Below are positions 8,966 to 18,401 of a stretch of DNA of 64,000 bases, one piece after another. The DNA is taken from assembly GCA_020161245.1 (NCBI GenBank), contig JAIUOK010000002.1:1-64000 (forward strand), in the 5' to 3' direction. The notes below the pieces were generated by a model that made no database searches, was not told the origin of the DNA, and saw only the letters and a list, made by a program, of their open reading frames with translations. The DNA comes from Actinomycetota bacterium. GTDB lineage: Bacteria > Actinomycetota > Actinomycetes > S36-B12 > CAIYMF01. Positions within the stretch are counted from its first letter, which is position 1. Each line of letters opens with the position of its first letter. The translations under genes and the position numbers were made by a program.

Positions 8966-9928
8966 TCAACGCAATGCCCGCGATTGCGGGCCGGCAGCAG
9001 GGACAACCTCCGGCAGCACAGGCGTCCGGGAGCGCCCCGAGAAGCCGTCGACGGATCGCTCCGGAATCAGGTTCAAGGCACGCTCGATGGCGGCTGCGGT
9101 ACTGACAACTCGCGTGGCGGTCTCGCGTAGCAGATCCGCGTTCCCGTCGGCCCAGCCCGCGACGTAGGGCACCGAGTAGCCGGCGGACTCGAGTCCCGCC
9201 GTCGCGGTGACGAGGTAGGCGATCGACTCCGCTTCGACCTCGGCCACGCCTCGGCACGCCACCGATCGGTGGTACTCATCCGCGAAGCGGGATTCGTGCT
9301 CGGCACGGATGTGTCCGAGCTCGTGGGCGAGCGTCTTGACAGCCTGCGCGGGTTCGATGTCGTCACGGACGCGAACCGTGCGATCGTCGAACCGGGTGTA
9401 GCCGTTGGCGCCGCGGCAGTCTCCGCGTTCGACGGCGAACCCATCGTCTTCGACGAGATCGACGAGCCGGTCCCACAAGTGCTCGGGCGCTCGACCAGTC
9501 ATCAGTTCGGGAGCGACGTCCGGCAGCGGCTCTCCGTCGGTCTGGCTGATGTCGAAGACGTGGACGACGCGGAAACCGCGGAGCTCGCGCGCGACAGCAT
9601 CCCTTCGAGGGACGTTCGCAACAGGGTCCGCCATTGGCTCCCCGTCGACGGCGCGGTACAGACACGGGGCGAGGACGGCGATCCCCTTCTCACCCTTGCG
9701 GACGGAGCGGCCGAGGGTCTTCCAGGTCTGGAATCCTGCAACCCGTGTGGCGTCCGGTCGTTGGACTGAGATGAGCAGCACGTTCGAGGGGCTATAGGTA
9801 GGAAGGCGCGCTGCGACCTCCAGCATGCGCCTCCACGCAACACTGGTCGCCAGGTCCTGGACGGCTGCGGTGAGCTGGGCGTGGAGCGCCGTGAGCCGCT
9901 CTGCCCGTTGGGTCTCGCGCTGCGTCAT
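8966..9928 (-). CDS. ArdC-like ssDNA-binding protein with zinc metallopeptidase motif
   Basis: A 320-residue protein. Residues about 5-120 match the ArdC N-terminal single-strand DNA-binding domain (the LPTYSPSNVLLISVQRP and GFQTWKTLGRSVRKGEKG segments). The C-terminal half contains HELGHIRAEH with a downstream glutamate-rich stretch (EVEAESIAYLV), the HExxH zincin arrangement of ImmA/IrrE-like peptidases. ArdC proteins protect entering single-stranded conjugative DNA from restriction and may be carried into the recipient. It is the last gene of the minus-strand transfer operon, 15 bases after the cell-wall hydrolase gene. Confidence 0.85.
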   Translation of the reverse strand: MTQRETQRAERLTALHAQLTAAVQDLATSVAWRRMLEVAARLPTYSPSNVLLISVQRPDATRVAGFQTWKTLGRSVRKGEKGIAVLAPCLYRAVDGEPMADPVANVPRRDAVARELRGFRVVHVFDISQTDGEPLPDVAPELMTGRAPEHLWDRLVDLVEDDGFAVERGDCRGANGYTRFDDRTVRVRDDIEPAQAVKTLAHELGHIRAEHESRFADEYHRSVACRGVAEVEAESIAYLVTATAGLESAGYSVPYVAGWADGNADLLRETATRVVSTAAAIERALNLIPERSVDGFSGRSRTPVLPEVVPAAGPQSRALR

Positions 9929-9943
9929 ACGGCGCCCTCCCTG

Positions 9944-11119
9944 TTATCCGGCCGACGCGTTGCCAGTCAGGCGAACACCCGCACAGACGGGGTCGGACCA
10001 GCCGCGGTAGCCGGTGCGGGTGACGAAGCCGGACTCGATCTCGGTGAGCGTGACGAGGTAGACGCCGCCGTCGAATCCGGTGCGGTTGTTAAGGACGTCG
10101 TTGCTCACGAGCTTGATGCGGTCAGGCGAGCAAGTGGTGTCGGAGGCGACGACGAGGGCTACGTGGCCGTCAGGGCTCCGGGTGGCCCAGAACACGAACG
10201 CGCCGACGGGTGGGCAGCGGTCACCGGGGTGGGCGTGACCGGTGGCAGCCATGACGGACCAGTGGACGGAGGCGGACTCGTAGCCGCTGTTGGCGAACCC
10301 GTAGGCGCGGCAGGCGAGGCGATCGCATTTGTTGTTCCACCCAGAGCGGGTGCCGACGAGGTCGAGTGAGTTGCGGACAGCGGTCGCGACGTCGGTGGAG
10401 GTGCCAGGTGGAACGACCACGGTGCCGACCGAGCCGAGGCTCGCCACGCATCCTGCGTCCACGGCGACGGCCGAAGGCTCGGTCGTGGATGTTGACGTCG
10501 GGGATGCTGCTGAGGTGGGGGTCCAGGCGGTGGCGTCGGCCGTGACCTTGCTCAAGTAGGTCAACGCGGCCGAGGGAACGTCGGGGTAGCTGGCCAGCGC
10601 GGAGACACCAGCGTGGTGCGCGAGGGCCAACGCCTCCAACGAAGCCAGCGCCGGAGCCGACGCCTGCGCGCGCGCGGTGCGCAACTGTCGGGTGGTATCG
10701 AGCAGGTGGCACAGCTGAGTGCCGGCGACGGTCGCGTGGATCTCAGGGTCGAACACGTCGGGAACGTGGTTCTTGTTGAGGTCTGCATCCCATCGCGCGC
10801 CGTAGGTGCGCTGCCAGTCCTCGTCAGAGAGCGCGAGCAGGCCGCGGCCTGACGCGGTGTGCGCGGTCGGTACGAACGCTGAGTCGGCGGACATGACTGC
10901 GGCGATCCAGGGCTCGGGGAGTTCGCCGCAGGAGGCGTGGGTCAGCGCGATCCATAGCCGGGCCGGTGCCGGGACCGGTGCTGTGGGGGCGATCCCGGCG
11001 GCAGGGAGCTGGGCGCAGGCGATCGCATTGCCGGCCAGACCGAGCAGAGTCAGGAGCGCTATGAACGGGACGGCGAGGATTCCCGCTGCTGCTGCGGCGA
11101 TTCCGAGGATCTTGCTCAC
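9944..11119 (-). CDS. Membrane-anchored cell-wall hydrolase (transglycosylase-like plus CHAP/NlpC-like)
   Basis: A 391-residue exported protein; an N-terminal hydrophobic segment (about residues 5-35) anchors or exports it. The first half resembles a soluble lytic transglycosylase (MSADSAFVPTAH...GRGLLALSDEDW), but the position usually held by catalytic Glu is Asp. After a Ser/Thr/Pro linker, the second half has a papain-like pattern with Cys in CDRLACRAYGFAN and His in GHVALVV, as in CHAP or NlpC/P60 enzymes. Such VirB1-like proteins open peptidoglycan for the transfer channel. The GTG start overlaps the preceding stop (GTGA). Confidence 0.75.
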   Translation of the reverse strand: MSKILGIAAAAAGILAVPFIALLTLLGLAGNAIACAQLPAAGIAPTAPVPAPARLWIALTHASCGELPEPWIAAVMSADSAFVPTAHTASGRGLLALSDEDWQRTYGARWDADLNKNHVPDVFDPEIHATVAGTQLCHLLDTTRQLRTARAQASAPALASLEALALAHHAGVSALASYPDVPSAALTYLSKVTADATAWTPTSAASPTSTSTTEPSAVAVDAGCVASLGSVGTVVVPPGTSTDVATAVRNSLDLVGTRSGWNNKCDRLACRAYGFANSGYESASVHWSVMAATGHAHPGDRCPPVGAFVFWATRSPDGHVALVVASDTTCSPDRIKLVSNDVLNNRTGFDGGVYLVTLTEIESGFVTRTGYRGWSDPVCAGVRLTGNASAG

Positions 11120-12954
11120 CGAGGATCACCGCCCGGGGAGCGCGCGCTTCGAGCGGAGGCTGCAGCTTCGACCGCTTGCTGCTCTCGACGGAGGCGGTCT
11201 GCATCGGGGCGGGTCGGCCAGGCGGCGAGGTCGATGACGGCGGGACGGGCGTGGCGCAGGAGCAGGACGCCTGTTCCGAAGGGGAGGGTGCGCAGGATCG
11301 AGGGGGGCATGACGGGGACCTGGCGCAGACTGGTCGAGGTGGACCGTTCGCCGGCACGTCCGTGGGACAGCGTCTGGGTGGGTTCGTCGATGTCGCCGAG
11401 GAGCCGTGAGACGTCCTCGAGGTCGCGCATCTTGGCCAGGCCGCCGAGGACGAGCTTCACGGTGGCGGAGTCCCAGATCGCGTCGGCTGCGTGTTCGCCC
11501 CAGCGGTGCCGCGCTTGGGCGAGGGACTGGAGGACGGCCAGGGTGGTGATCCCCGATCCGCCGCCCTCGGCCATCAGCGAGGGCAGCGAGGGCAGTGGGG
11601 TGAGGTTGGCGATCTCGTCGAGGGCGAGCAACAGCGGCGGGTCCAGGCGCGCGCCGGTGGAACGGGCCGCCAGGGCGCGCGCCGTATCGGTGATGTCTTC
11701 GACGAACGCGGCGACGAGCGGAGCGCAGGTGCCCGACGAGACGGATGACGCGAGCAGGAACAGTGTCCCGCTGTCGTGCAGGAACGCGCTGGGGTCGAAC
11801 TCCTCCCCGGCGTCGGGGTCGACCGCGGCCAGCACGTCTGGGTCGGCGAGGGCGGCCAGAGACTGGCGGACTCCGAGCCAGACGCTGTCGCGGGTGCGGG
11901 GGTCGGCGTGGACGGTGGCGTCGAGGGCGTCGGCCCAGCCGGGTGCGGCGTCTGGGTGACGGGTCAGGATGGTGACGGCGTCCTGAGCGAGGACGGGGTT
12001 CAGCGACCATCGATAGAGGTCGAGGGCGCTTCGTCCGTCAAGCGCCGCCGCATGGAGCAGGCAGCGCAGCGCGGTCTCGGTCTGTCCGGACCAGAAGTCC
12101 GAGTCCGAGACCGAGGCGTTGAACCCAGCGCCGGCTGCAAGTCCGCGAGCGCGGACCAACGCGATCCGCGGTGTCTCGCAGCCGCGCACGGGTGACCAAC
12201 GCAGCCCGTCGGGCAGGCCGGCGAGGCGTTGCGGGTCGAAGATCGCAACCGGTCCCCGCGTCTGACGTGCGCGCAGCGTGACCGCGAGAGTGTCGGGTCT
12301 GGTTGAGGTCGCGACGACGGGCCCTGGTGCTCCGAGGATCCACGGGATGACGACGTGGAGGCCCTTGCCCATGCGGGGTGGTCCGACCAGGAGAGCGGAG
12401 TCCTCGACGGAGCACCACAGTTCGCGGCCGCGCAACCGTCCGAGGAGGTAGCCGACATCGCAGGGGTCGCTGGCGCCGCCCCGGGAGGGTCGAGCGTGGG
12501 CGGCACGTGCCAGGACTGCGCGGCGCCCGGCCGCGGCGCGCGCTTCCGACGAGGACGCGAGCCCGGGCAACGACCGCACATCGTTGTGCTGACTTCCGTG
12601 CGGCCCCGGCGCCACTCGCCGATAGGTCCGAACGGTAAAGGCACTCGCGACAGCGAGCGAGACGCAGGTCAGGGCAGTGGCCGACCAGTAGACGACCGGG
12701 CCGGGGAGCTGCGTCGGTTCCGGCCACGCACGGGCGGGGTTGCTCGGTGTACCCAAGGCGTTGAGGGCGGGAAGCAGCCCGCCGTCGGGAACCCTGCCCG
12801 TGGTGAACACGGCTCCGGCGGCTGCCCCGGCCCAGAGGACCGCAGCGACGCCGAATGCCGCGAGCAGCGCTGCTAGTCCGAGCGTGGAGTAGTCCCCGCC
12901 TGCGCCGAGGGTGGGTGGCCGTGGGCCTACTACGCGCCGGTGCGGTCTGCTCAT
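11116..12954 (-). CDS. Type IV secretion coupling ATPase (VirD4/TraG-like)
   Basis: A 612-residue protein that would bring the relaxase-DNA complex to the secretion channel at the inner membrane. Two N-terminal membrane segments (about residues 25-50 and 90-115) precede the ATPase domain, which has Walker A GPPRMGKG and Walker B LLLALDEIANL. The later LSHGRAGERSTS and RQVPVMPP stretches fit the TraG/TraD family. The ATG at 12954 overlaps the preceding stop; a longer open frame reaching 13404 overlaps a real gene and is not used. Its place between the VirB4-like and hydrolase genes supports the role. Confidence 0.88.
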   Translation of the reverse strand: MSRPHRRVVGPRPPTLGAGGDYSTLGLAALLAAFGVAAVLWAGAAAGAVFTTGRVPDGGLLPALNALGTPSNPARAWPEPTQLPGPVVYWSATALTCVSLAVASAFTVRTYRRVAPGPHGSQHNDVRSLPGLASSSEARAAAGRRAVLARAAHARPSRGGASDPCDVGYLLGRLRGRELWCSVEDSALLVGPPRMGKGLHVVIPWILGAPGPVVATSTRPDTLAVTLRARQTRGPVAIFDPQRLAGLPDGLRWSPVRGCETPRIALVRARGLAAGAGFNASVSDSDFWSGQTETALRCLLHAAALDGRSALDLYRWSLNPVLAQDAVTILTRHPDAAPGWADALDATVHADPRTRDSVWLGVRQSLAALADPDVLAAVDPDAGEEFDPSAFLHDSGTLFLLASSVSSGTCAPLVAAFVEDITDTARALAARSTGARLDPPLLLALDEIANLTPLPSLPSLMAEGGGSGITTLAVLQSLAQARHRWGEHAADAIWDSATVKLVLGGLAKMRDLEDVSRLLGDIDEPTQTLSHGRAGERSTSTSLRQVPVMPPSILRTLPFGTGVLLLRHARPAVIDLAAWPTRPDADRLRREQQAVEAAASARSARSPGGDPR

Positions 12955-14048
12955 CGCGTCATCGCCAGGGTGGTCGCCGTCCTCGTTCGCCGTGTTCCGT
13001 TCTCGCGACCGGCGTCCGAGGGTGCGGCGGCGATATCGGGTAGGGGGTGCGAGCTGTCGCGGACGGCGGCGGTCAGCAGGTGCCCCGTGGCCAGCACATC
13101 GCTCAGGTCGATGCCGGGGTTGGCGGCGCACTGACGCAAGGCGTCTGCTGCCCGGTCCGCAGTAAGACGGAGATGATCCGAGGCGACCACGCGGCCGGCG
13201 TGAATCGGGTCGCGGGAGGCTGCGACCTCGATGCCGTCGCGCAGGTCGCGGGTCGCCGGCCCGGGGCCGAGTCGGGAACTGGTACGCCGGACTTCCCAGG
13301 CGAGGGTGACGGCATCGATGGGTTCGCCGAGCTCGTGCAGCTGCAGCACGGCGGAGTAGACGGCTCTCCACTCTGGGTTGATCAGGGCGTCGGGCTTCAG
13401 CCACGTCACTGTCCTTGGGATGGCGGCGTGGTGGCTGGCGAGACTGGCGACGAGCGCCGCTTCATCCGTCGCGACGGCAGCTAGGTCGAGGGGTGGGTGG
13501 GCCTGCATGATCCGGTCGGCAGCGACACCGTCGCCGAGACTGGTCAGGCGTGCGGTCAGCGGCTCACGTGCGGGTACCGCACTGACTCGGGACGCCACCG
13601 CCCAGCGCGTCTCTGCCGCCGTGAGGGTGTCGTCGATCTGGCGCGCGGTGCGAACGACGGGTCGACTGTGGCCGGCGAGGGCAGCCGATAGTGCCGCCGC
13701 TTGCAGCAGGACGGCTTGGCACGCCGTCTGACGTCGCAGCGCGGCTTCGAGGACCATCGCGGCGTAGCGGCGACCCGCCGGCCGCGAAGGTGCGGCCTGG
13801 AGGAGGTCGACGAGCTGCGGCAAGTCGGCTGTGCGGTAACCAAGACGGTGTGCGAGCTCGCGCCCGACGCGTCCCGGTTCGACCGGTTCGTGCGCCGTGT
13901 GCAGCTCCCGGATGGTCGCATAGACGCTCGCGTGCCAGGGGTGCGCGAAGTCCTCGGCGCGGAGCCACCCGGTCACCTGGACGGGCAGGTGCGGGTCAAC
14001 CATGAGCGCGCCGAGGGTTGCCTGCTCGGCGAGGTGCAGCGCGTTCAC
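12951..14048 (-). CDS. Protein with two DnaB N-terminal-like domains
   Basis: A 365-residue soluble protein without a P-loop. Two stretches, near residues 5-75 (EQATLGALMVDP...HASVYATIRELH) and 190-260 (VASLASHHAAIP...EWRAVYSAVLQLHE), look like the helical N-terminal domain of replicative helicase DnaB, which mediates primase contact and hexamer formation. The helicase domain itself is absent. Encoded between two conjugation ATPases and coupled to both by GTGA/ATGA overlaps, it may guide replication of transferred DNA or act as a helicase adaptor. The function is inferred only from these domains and the position. Confidence 0.7.
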   Translation of the reverse strand: MNALHLAEQATLGALMVDPHLPVQVTGWLRAEDFAHPWHASVYATIRELHTAHEPVEPGRVGRELAHRLGYRTADLPQLVDLLQAAPSRPAGRRYAAMVLEAALRRQTACQAVLLQAAALSAALAGHSRPVVRTARQIDDTLTAAETRWAVASRVSAVPAREPLTARLTSLGDGVAADRIMQAHPPLDLAAVATDEAALVASLASHHAAIPRTVTWLKPDALINPEWRAVYSAVLQLHELGEPIDAVTLAWEVRRTSSRLGPGPATRDLRDGIEVAASRDPIHAGRVVASDHLRLTADRAADALRQCAANPGIDLSDVLATGHLLTAAVRDSSHPLPDIAAAPSDAGRENGTRRTRTATTLAMTR

Positions 14049-15400
14049 GGGGTCCCCCTGGTGTCCGGCATCTCGCGCATGGCGGCGTCCGTGTCGAAGG
14101 CGGCGAGCTCGTCGACGTGCAACCGGTGGCGCACGAGGTGCGACCGGCCGGAAAACGTCCACAACCCGGTGCCGCGCGGCAGGGCGGGGAGGAGGTCGCG
14201 TTCGGTGCGGGTGAGTCCCAGGGACGCGGCGGTGGTGCCGAGCTGATCGCTCTCCTGGCGGTAGATGACGCGGGTCGAGCAGTCGGCGAGCAACCCGTCG
14301 GCGATCCCGCGCGCTTCGCTGCCGACTGCGCCGACGGCATCGAGGTCTGAGAGCCGGTGCACCACGAGGAGGTTCGCGATTCCGTAGGCGCGGGAGAGCT
14401 TCCACTGCGCCTGCATCCGCCGCATCAGCGCCACCGAACGGAGCAGCCTCCAGGCCTCGTCGTAGATGATCCATCGGTATCCGCCGGCCTCATGGGTCAG
14501 GGCGGCTTCGAGCCAGGAAGACGCGCAGGTCATCGCCACGGCGAGGGCGTTCTCGTCGGATCCCAGAGCTGACAGGTCGAGTACCACCATGGGCGCCGCT
14601 GGGTCGAGGTGATCTGTTGACGGACCGTCGAACATCCCCGCGAGGTCCCCTCGGACGAGTCGACGCAGGGCGTGCACGAGGTCGCGTCCGTCCGCAGCAC
14701 GTTCGGCCGGCGATGTGCGATCCGCAGCCGCGGCATTGTGGTCCGGTTCGCCCAGTGCATCGACGACAGCCGGGATGGTCGGATTGTCGTGGTGCTCGAT
14801 GAGGGTGACGGCGGCGTCGAGGGCGCCGTGCTCCACTGGCCGCAGGTCGCGGCGCAGCGTGGTCTCCGAGATGGCGGACAGGAGCCGCAAGCGACGCGCG
14901 CGCACGATCGAACGCCGGTCGGCCTCGTCAGCGCTTGAAGCAGGTCCGGGTTCCAGGGGGTTCAGCCGGGTCACGAGTCCTGGGCCGAGGGCCAGGACCT
15001 TCCCGCCCACCGCGCGGGCGACGGGCGCCCATTCGCCCTTGGGGTCGCCAGGGACGTAGACCCGTCGGCCGGCCGCGATCGAGCGCACAGCAAGAGACTT
15101 CGCGAGCGCGGACTTTCCCTGTCCGATCACGCCGGCGAGGAGCACGTTGGGGTTGGTGAGCGTTCCCGCGGCGTAGAGGGCCCACGGGTCGAAGCAGAAC
15201 GGTCCTCCGGTGAGTGCGTCCATTCCGATGTAGACGCCCAGGTCGCAGGGTTCCGGGGCGAGGAAGGGATACGCGCCAGCGAGTGTGGCCGAGCTGGCGC
15301 GATGAGCGTCGACACGCAGCGGGACCCAGGAGCGCCACCGACGAGTCGAGGACGCGTACAGCTGGGACGGTCGGTCCGTCGGCACCGGTTGGCGGTTCAC
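14045..15400 (-). CDS. VirB4-like conjugation ATPase
   Basis: A 451-residue ATPase that would energise assembly of the type IV secretion channel. Walker A is GVIGQGKSALAKSL and Walker B is within RWIIYDEAWRLL; ETTL, RMQAQWKLSRAYG and LLADCSTRVIYRQ match the HerA/VirB4 fold. It is shorter than classical VirB4 because the N-terminal domain is absent; in this actinobacterial arrangement the upstream SCO6880-type protein supplies that part. The GTG start at 15400 overlaps the preceding stop. Confidence 0.87.
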   Translation of the reverse strand: MNRQPVPTDRPSQLYASSTRRWRSWVPLRVDAHRASSATLAGAYPFLAPEPCDLGVYIGMDALTGGPFCFDPWALYAAGTLTNPNVLLAGVIGQGKSALAKSLAVRSIAAGRRVYVPGDPKGEWAPVARAVGGKVLALGPGLVTRLNPLEPGPASSADEADRRSIVRARRLRLLSAISETTLRRDLRPVEHGALDAAVTLIEHHDNPTIPAVVDALGEPDHNAAAADRTSPAERAADGRDLVHALRRLVRGDLAGMFDGPSTDHLDPAAPMVVLDLSALGSDENALAVAMTCASSWLEAALTHEAGGYRWIIYDEAWRLLRSVALMRRMQAQWKLSRAYGIANLLVVHRLSDLDAVGAVGSEARGIADGLLADCSTRVIYRQESDQLGTTAASLGLTRTERDLLPALPRGTGLWTFSGRSHLVRHRLHVDELAAFDTDAAMREMPDTRGTP

Positions 15401-16830
15401 AGCAGACTCCGGGCCAGTGGGAGCGTTGCGGCCGCGTGGGCGAGGCCCTGTTGGCCGACGAGGCGACGCAGGTCGCACATGGACTGAGCCGCTGCGGTTT
15501 CCGTCGCCCGGCAGGCTTCCTCGAGCTCCTCGTGTGAGTGGGCGGTCACGGCCACGAGCCCGGCGAAGCGGAAATCGCCGTGGCCGGCCACGAGGTCCTG
15601 CTCGCGGCGGATGAGGTCCGCCGCCTCGGCGCGGGTGGACTCGTCCTCGATCCGTCCGATCCGGGCACGCTGGGTCGCGTCCGCGGTGTGCTCGACCTTG
15701 GCCCTGCGAATATCTCGGAGCGCGGTCGCTGCCGAGATGGGTTCGACGAGCAGGGAGAAGGAGCGCTGCGCACCGGATGCGAGAAGGAGTGGTTGGAGGA
15801 ATCCCGGGTGGGCGTCGCTGCGGGGCCACTCCGAGATCCAGTAGACGGCGTGGTGCACGTTGTCGGTGCACACGCTGTCCCACGTCTCCGCGAACCCCAT
15901 CGGCCCGATAAAGGTGCGCAGCGCGTCCTCGCCCGCTTCACGGACTTCGTCCGGGAGCGCGGTCGGGTCGTACGCGCAGCGCAGGACCCGGCGTAGCCGC
16001 GTCGGGGTCACCCACCCCCGTAGGCCTATGCCCGCCGCAGTGACGGCCGAGGCGATCGCGGTTGCTTGCTGATCGACCGAACCCAGCCCGGCCGCTCGAG
16101 AGGGCTTGGACCCGATAGACGTGCGCAGGGCGACAGCGATGAACCACTCGTGCCGCTCGGTCGCCGTGTCCGCGTCCGCGATCAGCTCGGCCACGACGCG
16201 CGCCGCCCAGGGAGCGTCCACGAGTCCGTTCTCGGCCCACCACTTGCGAACCCGTGACGTACCGCCGACGGATCGACGATGCAGGATCTGCACACGGGCG
16301 ACATCGCCCTGCTGGCACAGCCCGGCGAGCAGTCGCCCCCAGTCGCTGACCAGGGCGTCCTGGGTCGCTGGATCCTCGAAGATGAATCCGCAGCCCTGGA
16401 CCGCAAGGACGACCGTGGCCGTCCCGGACCGCGGGTCAAACACGACGGCGGCGCCGGTCGCGGGCGACTTGATGACTGTGAGGCGGCCCACGATGCCGGG
16501 CAGCGTGAGGGACGCGGTGGGTGGTTGCTGCAGCGGGCGAGCGATCTCGACGTGGCCTCGAAGGAGACGTCGGACCGACCACTCGCCCATGACGGGGAGC
16601 CAGGCGACCAGTGGACGACCGCGCACGGAGGCGAGGCCTACGGCAGCGAGGCACAGCCACAGCGGCGAGCTCACCACGAGGCCGGCCATTCCGGTGGTGT
16701 ACTCAGCGCCGACCACGACCAGCAGGGCACTGGCCACGAGGCCGACTTGTCCGGCAGTCAGGCCCAGGATGACGCCGCGGCGCTCGAGTCTCCCGAACCT
16801 CACGGCGGTCGCGGTCGGGGTCGTGGTCAT
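15397..16830 (-). CDS. SCO6880-family conjugation membrane protein
   Basis: A 477-residue protein with two N-terminal membrane segments (about residues 20-65, PrgI-like) followed by a soluble region matching SCO6880-type proteins, which resemble the N-terminal half of VirB4. Features include VRFGRLERRGVILGLT at the start and ERHEWFIAVALRTS in the middle. It is the expected partner of the short VirB4-like ATPase encoded next. Both ends overlap neighbours by four bases, showing tight coupling within the transfer operon. Confidence 0.85.
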   Translation of the reverse strand: MTTTPTATAVRFGRLERRGVILGLTAGQVGLVASALLVVVGAEYTTGMAGLVVSSPLWLCLAAVGLASVRGRPLVAWLPVMGEWSVRRLLRGHVEIARPLQQPPTASLTLPGIVGRLTVIKSPATGAAVVFDPRSGTATVVLAVQGCGFIFEDPATQDALVSDWGRLLAGLCQQGDVARVQILHRRSVGGTSRVRKWWAENGLVDAPWAARVVAELIADADTATERHEWFIAVALRTSIGSKPSRAAGLGSVDQQATAIASAVTAAGIGLRGWVTPTRLRRVLRCAYDPTALPDEVREAGEDALRTFIGPMGFAETWDSVCTDNVHHAVYWISEWPRSDAHPGFLQPLLLASGAQRSFSLLVEPISAATALRDIRRAKVEHTADATQRARIGRIEDESTRAEAADLIRREQDLVAGHGDFRFAGLVAVTAHSHEELEEACRATETAAAQSMCDLRRLVGQQGLAHAAATLPLARSLL

Positions 16831-18032
16831 GACTGATCCGGCTTCTGCGGGCGCGCGCCCGCGCCGACCAGCAGCGAATCACGCGGCGAGCTCGCACCAG
16901 GTGACGCTGCGGCCGACCGGGCAGCAGCGGAGGCGCTATCACCCGCAGTTGTAGCCGCACCTCCCGCGGCAGATGCGCCACCGGAAGCGGCTCCGGCACC
17001 CGCACCGGCGCCGCCGAGCAACATCGTCGTGGCCGCGGACTGCGCCATGAACCGTGCCTGCGAGCTCGTGGACCGGATCGCAGTCGGCACCGGGCCCGCG
17101 GCCACAGCGCTGTGCATGACGGCTGCGGCCTCCATGCCCGACCAGTGCACGAAGCGCCAGGTGAGCCACGGCGCGAAGGCCGCGACGGTCAGCAGAAGCA
17201 GACCGACTAGCAGGTCGGACAGTGAGCCCGTTGAGGTCGACGACGCCGGCACCGATGCGGTCCCGGGCGCGGTCGGCCCCACCCCGGCGAACGCGCTCGC
17301 GCCGACGACGAACACAACCACGATGACGACCTTGCAGAAGACCAGCGCGACGACGACTTCGATCCACCGACGCGTCCATACCCTGGAGTGGTCCCAGACC
17401 TGACCGGCGAACGCGATGGGTGCGAACACCACCACGAGGAGCAGCGCGGCCTTGCGGAACAGCAGAACGCCCCAGAGCAGCAAGAAGCCGACGATCACCG
17501 CCAGAGCGAGCAGGATCTGCAGAACCGGACCCGCCTGCGGGCCGGCGAGCCAGCTGAGCTGGAGGAACCGCGCCGCCGCTGCGGTGACGGTTGTGCCTGC
17601 GGACCCCGCGACGAAGGCGCAGATCTGATCGGCCGCGATCAGAGCGGTCTGCGTCACCGCGATCGCGAGAGCGGCACCTAGCAACGCCTTGCCCACGCCC
17701 AGCACGGCACGCAGCAAGCCCCCGGGTTCGCGGCGCAGCACGCTGGTGAGGATCTGCAGCGCGAACAGACCCACCACGGCCGGCAGCGTCACTGCGGCGA
17801 TCACCGCGACATTGCGGGTGAACCAGTCGGCAGTGAGATCGATGCCCGAGCTGGCGTCGAGAACCGCCAGGGCCGTCGTCGAGACCTGATCGGCGGCCGT
17901 GACGAACGCGGATCCCAGGCCACCGAGGATGGCATCGGATGCTGCGCCCCCGACCGATCCCGCGACACCGTCGGCGACCTGACAGAGCGGGTCGAGTGGG
18001 CCGGCACACACATCGCTGAGCGGCAGTGCCAT
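16827..18032 (-). CDS. TrbL/VirB6-like conjugal transfer membrane protein
   Basis: A 401-residue integral membrane protein with about six hydrophobic segments between residues 70 and 300 (for example VAVIAAVTLPAVVGLFALQI and ALAVIVGFLLLWGVLLF) and an Ala/Gly/Ser-rich C-terminal tail after residue 330. This topology matches TrbL/VirB6 inner-membrane channel components. The ATG at 18032 follows the preceding gene by one base. No enzymatic motif is expected or seen. Confidence 0.8.
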   Translation of the reverse strand: MALPLSDVCAGPLDPLCQVADGVAGSVGGAASDAILGGLGSAFVTAADQVSTTALAVLDASSGIDLTADWFTRNVAVIAAVTLPAVVGLFALQILTSVLRREPGGLLRAVLGVGKALLGAALAIAVTQTALIAADQICAFVAGSAGTTVTAAAARFLQLSWLAGPQAGPVLQILLALAVIVGFLLLWGVLLFRKAALLLVVVFAPIAFAGQVWDHSRVWTRRWIEVVVALVFCKVVIVVVFVVGASAFAGVGPTAPGTASVPASSTSTGSLSDLLVGLLLLTVAAFAPWLTWRFVHWSGMEAAAVMHSAVAAGPVPTAIRSTSSQARFMAQSAATTMLLGGAGAGAGAASGGASAAGGAATTAGDSASAAARSAAASPGASSPRDSLLVGAGARPQKPDQS

Positions 18033-18033
18033 G

Positions 18034-18345
18034 TCAGTGGATTCCCGCGCCGAGGCCGGAGAAGAACGCCACGATGGCGTTCGCTCCACCGATCAGGACC
18101 GCGCCGCCTGCTGAGACCAGGACGCCGGTCTTGCCCGACGTTGTCTGGGAGTAGTTGCCGCCGTGGTGGCCCAATGCCCAGATGATCACCGAGACGACCA
18201 GGGCCGCGACGCACGCGACGAGGCCCCACGTCAGAAGTGCTCCGACGATCTGCTTGAGCACGGACAGACCGGGAAGCCCACCGTTGTTCGGGGTCACCCC
18301 CGGATCCGCCGCGAGCAGGGACATCCGCAGCCGCACGTCGTTCAT
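18034..18345 (-). CDS. DUF6112 family, VirB2/TrbC-like small membrane protein
   Basis: A 103-residue protein with two hydrophobic helices (about residues 33-60 and 75-98), the size and layout of a conjugative pilin or pore subunit. In actinobacterial transfer operons such DUF6112 proteins precede the TrbL and SCO6880 genes, as here. A strong GGAGGTGCCGAG leader places the ATG at 18345. It is the first gene of the transfer operon and lies 57 bases downstream of the shared promoter box at 18402-18430. Confidence 0.8.
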   Translation of the reverse strand: MNDVRLRMSLLAADPGVTPNNGGLPGLSVLKQIVGALLTWGLVACVAALVVSVIIWALGHHGGNYSQTTSGKTGVLVSAGGAVLIGGANAIVAFFSGLGAGIH

Positions 18346-18401
18346 CTCGGCACCTCCGCCTCGGCAGCGAGTCCGCGCGGTCGCGCGGGCTCCTACTAGG
18401 A

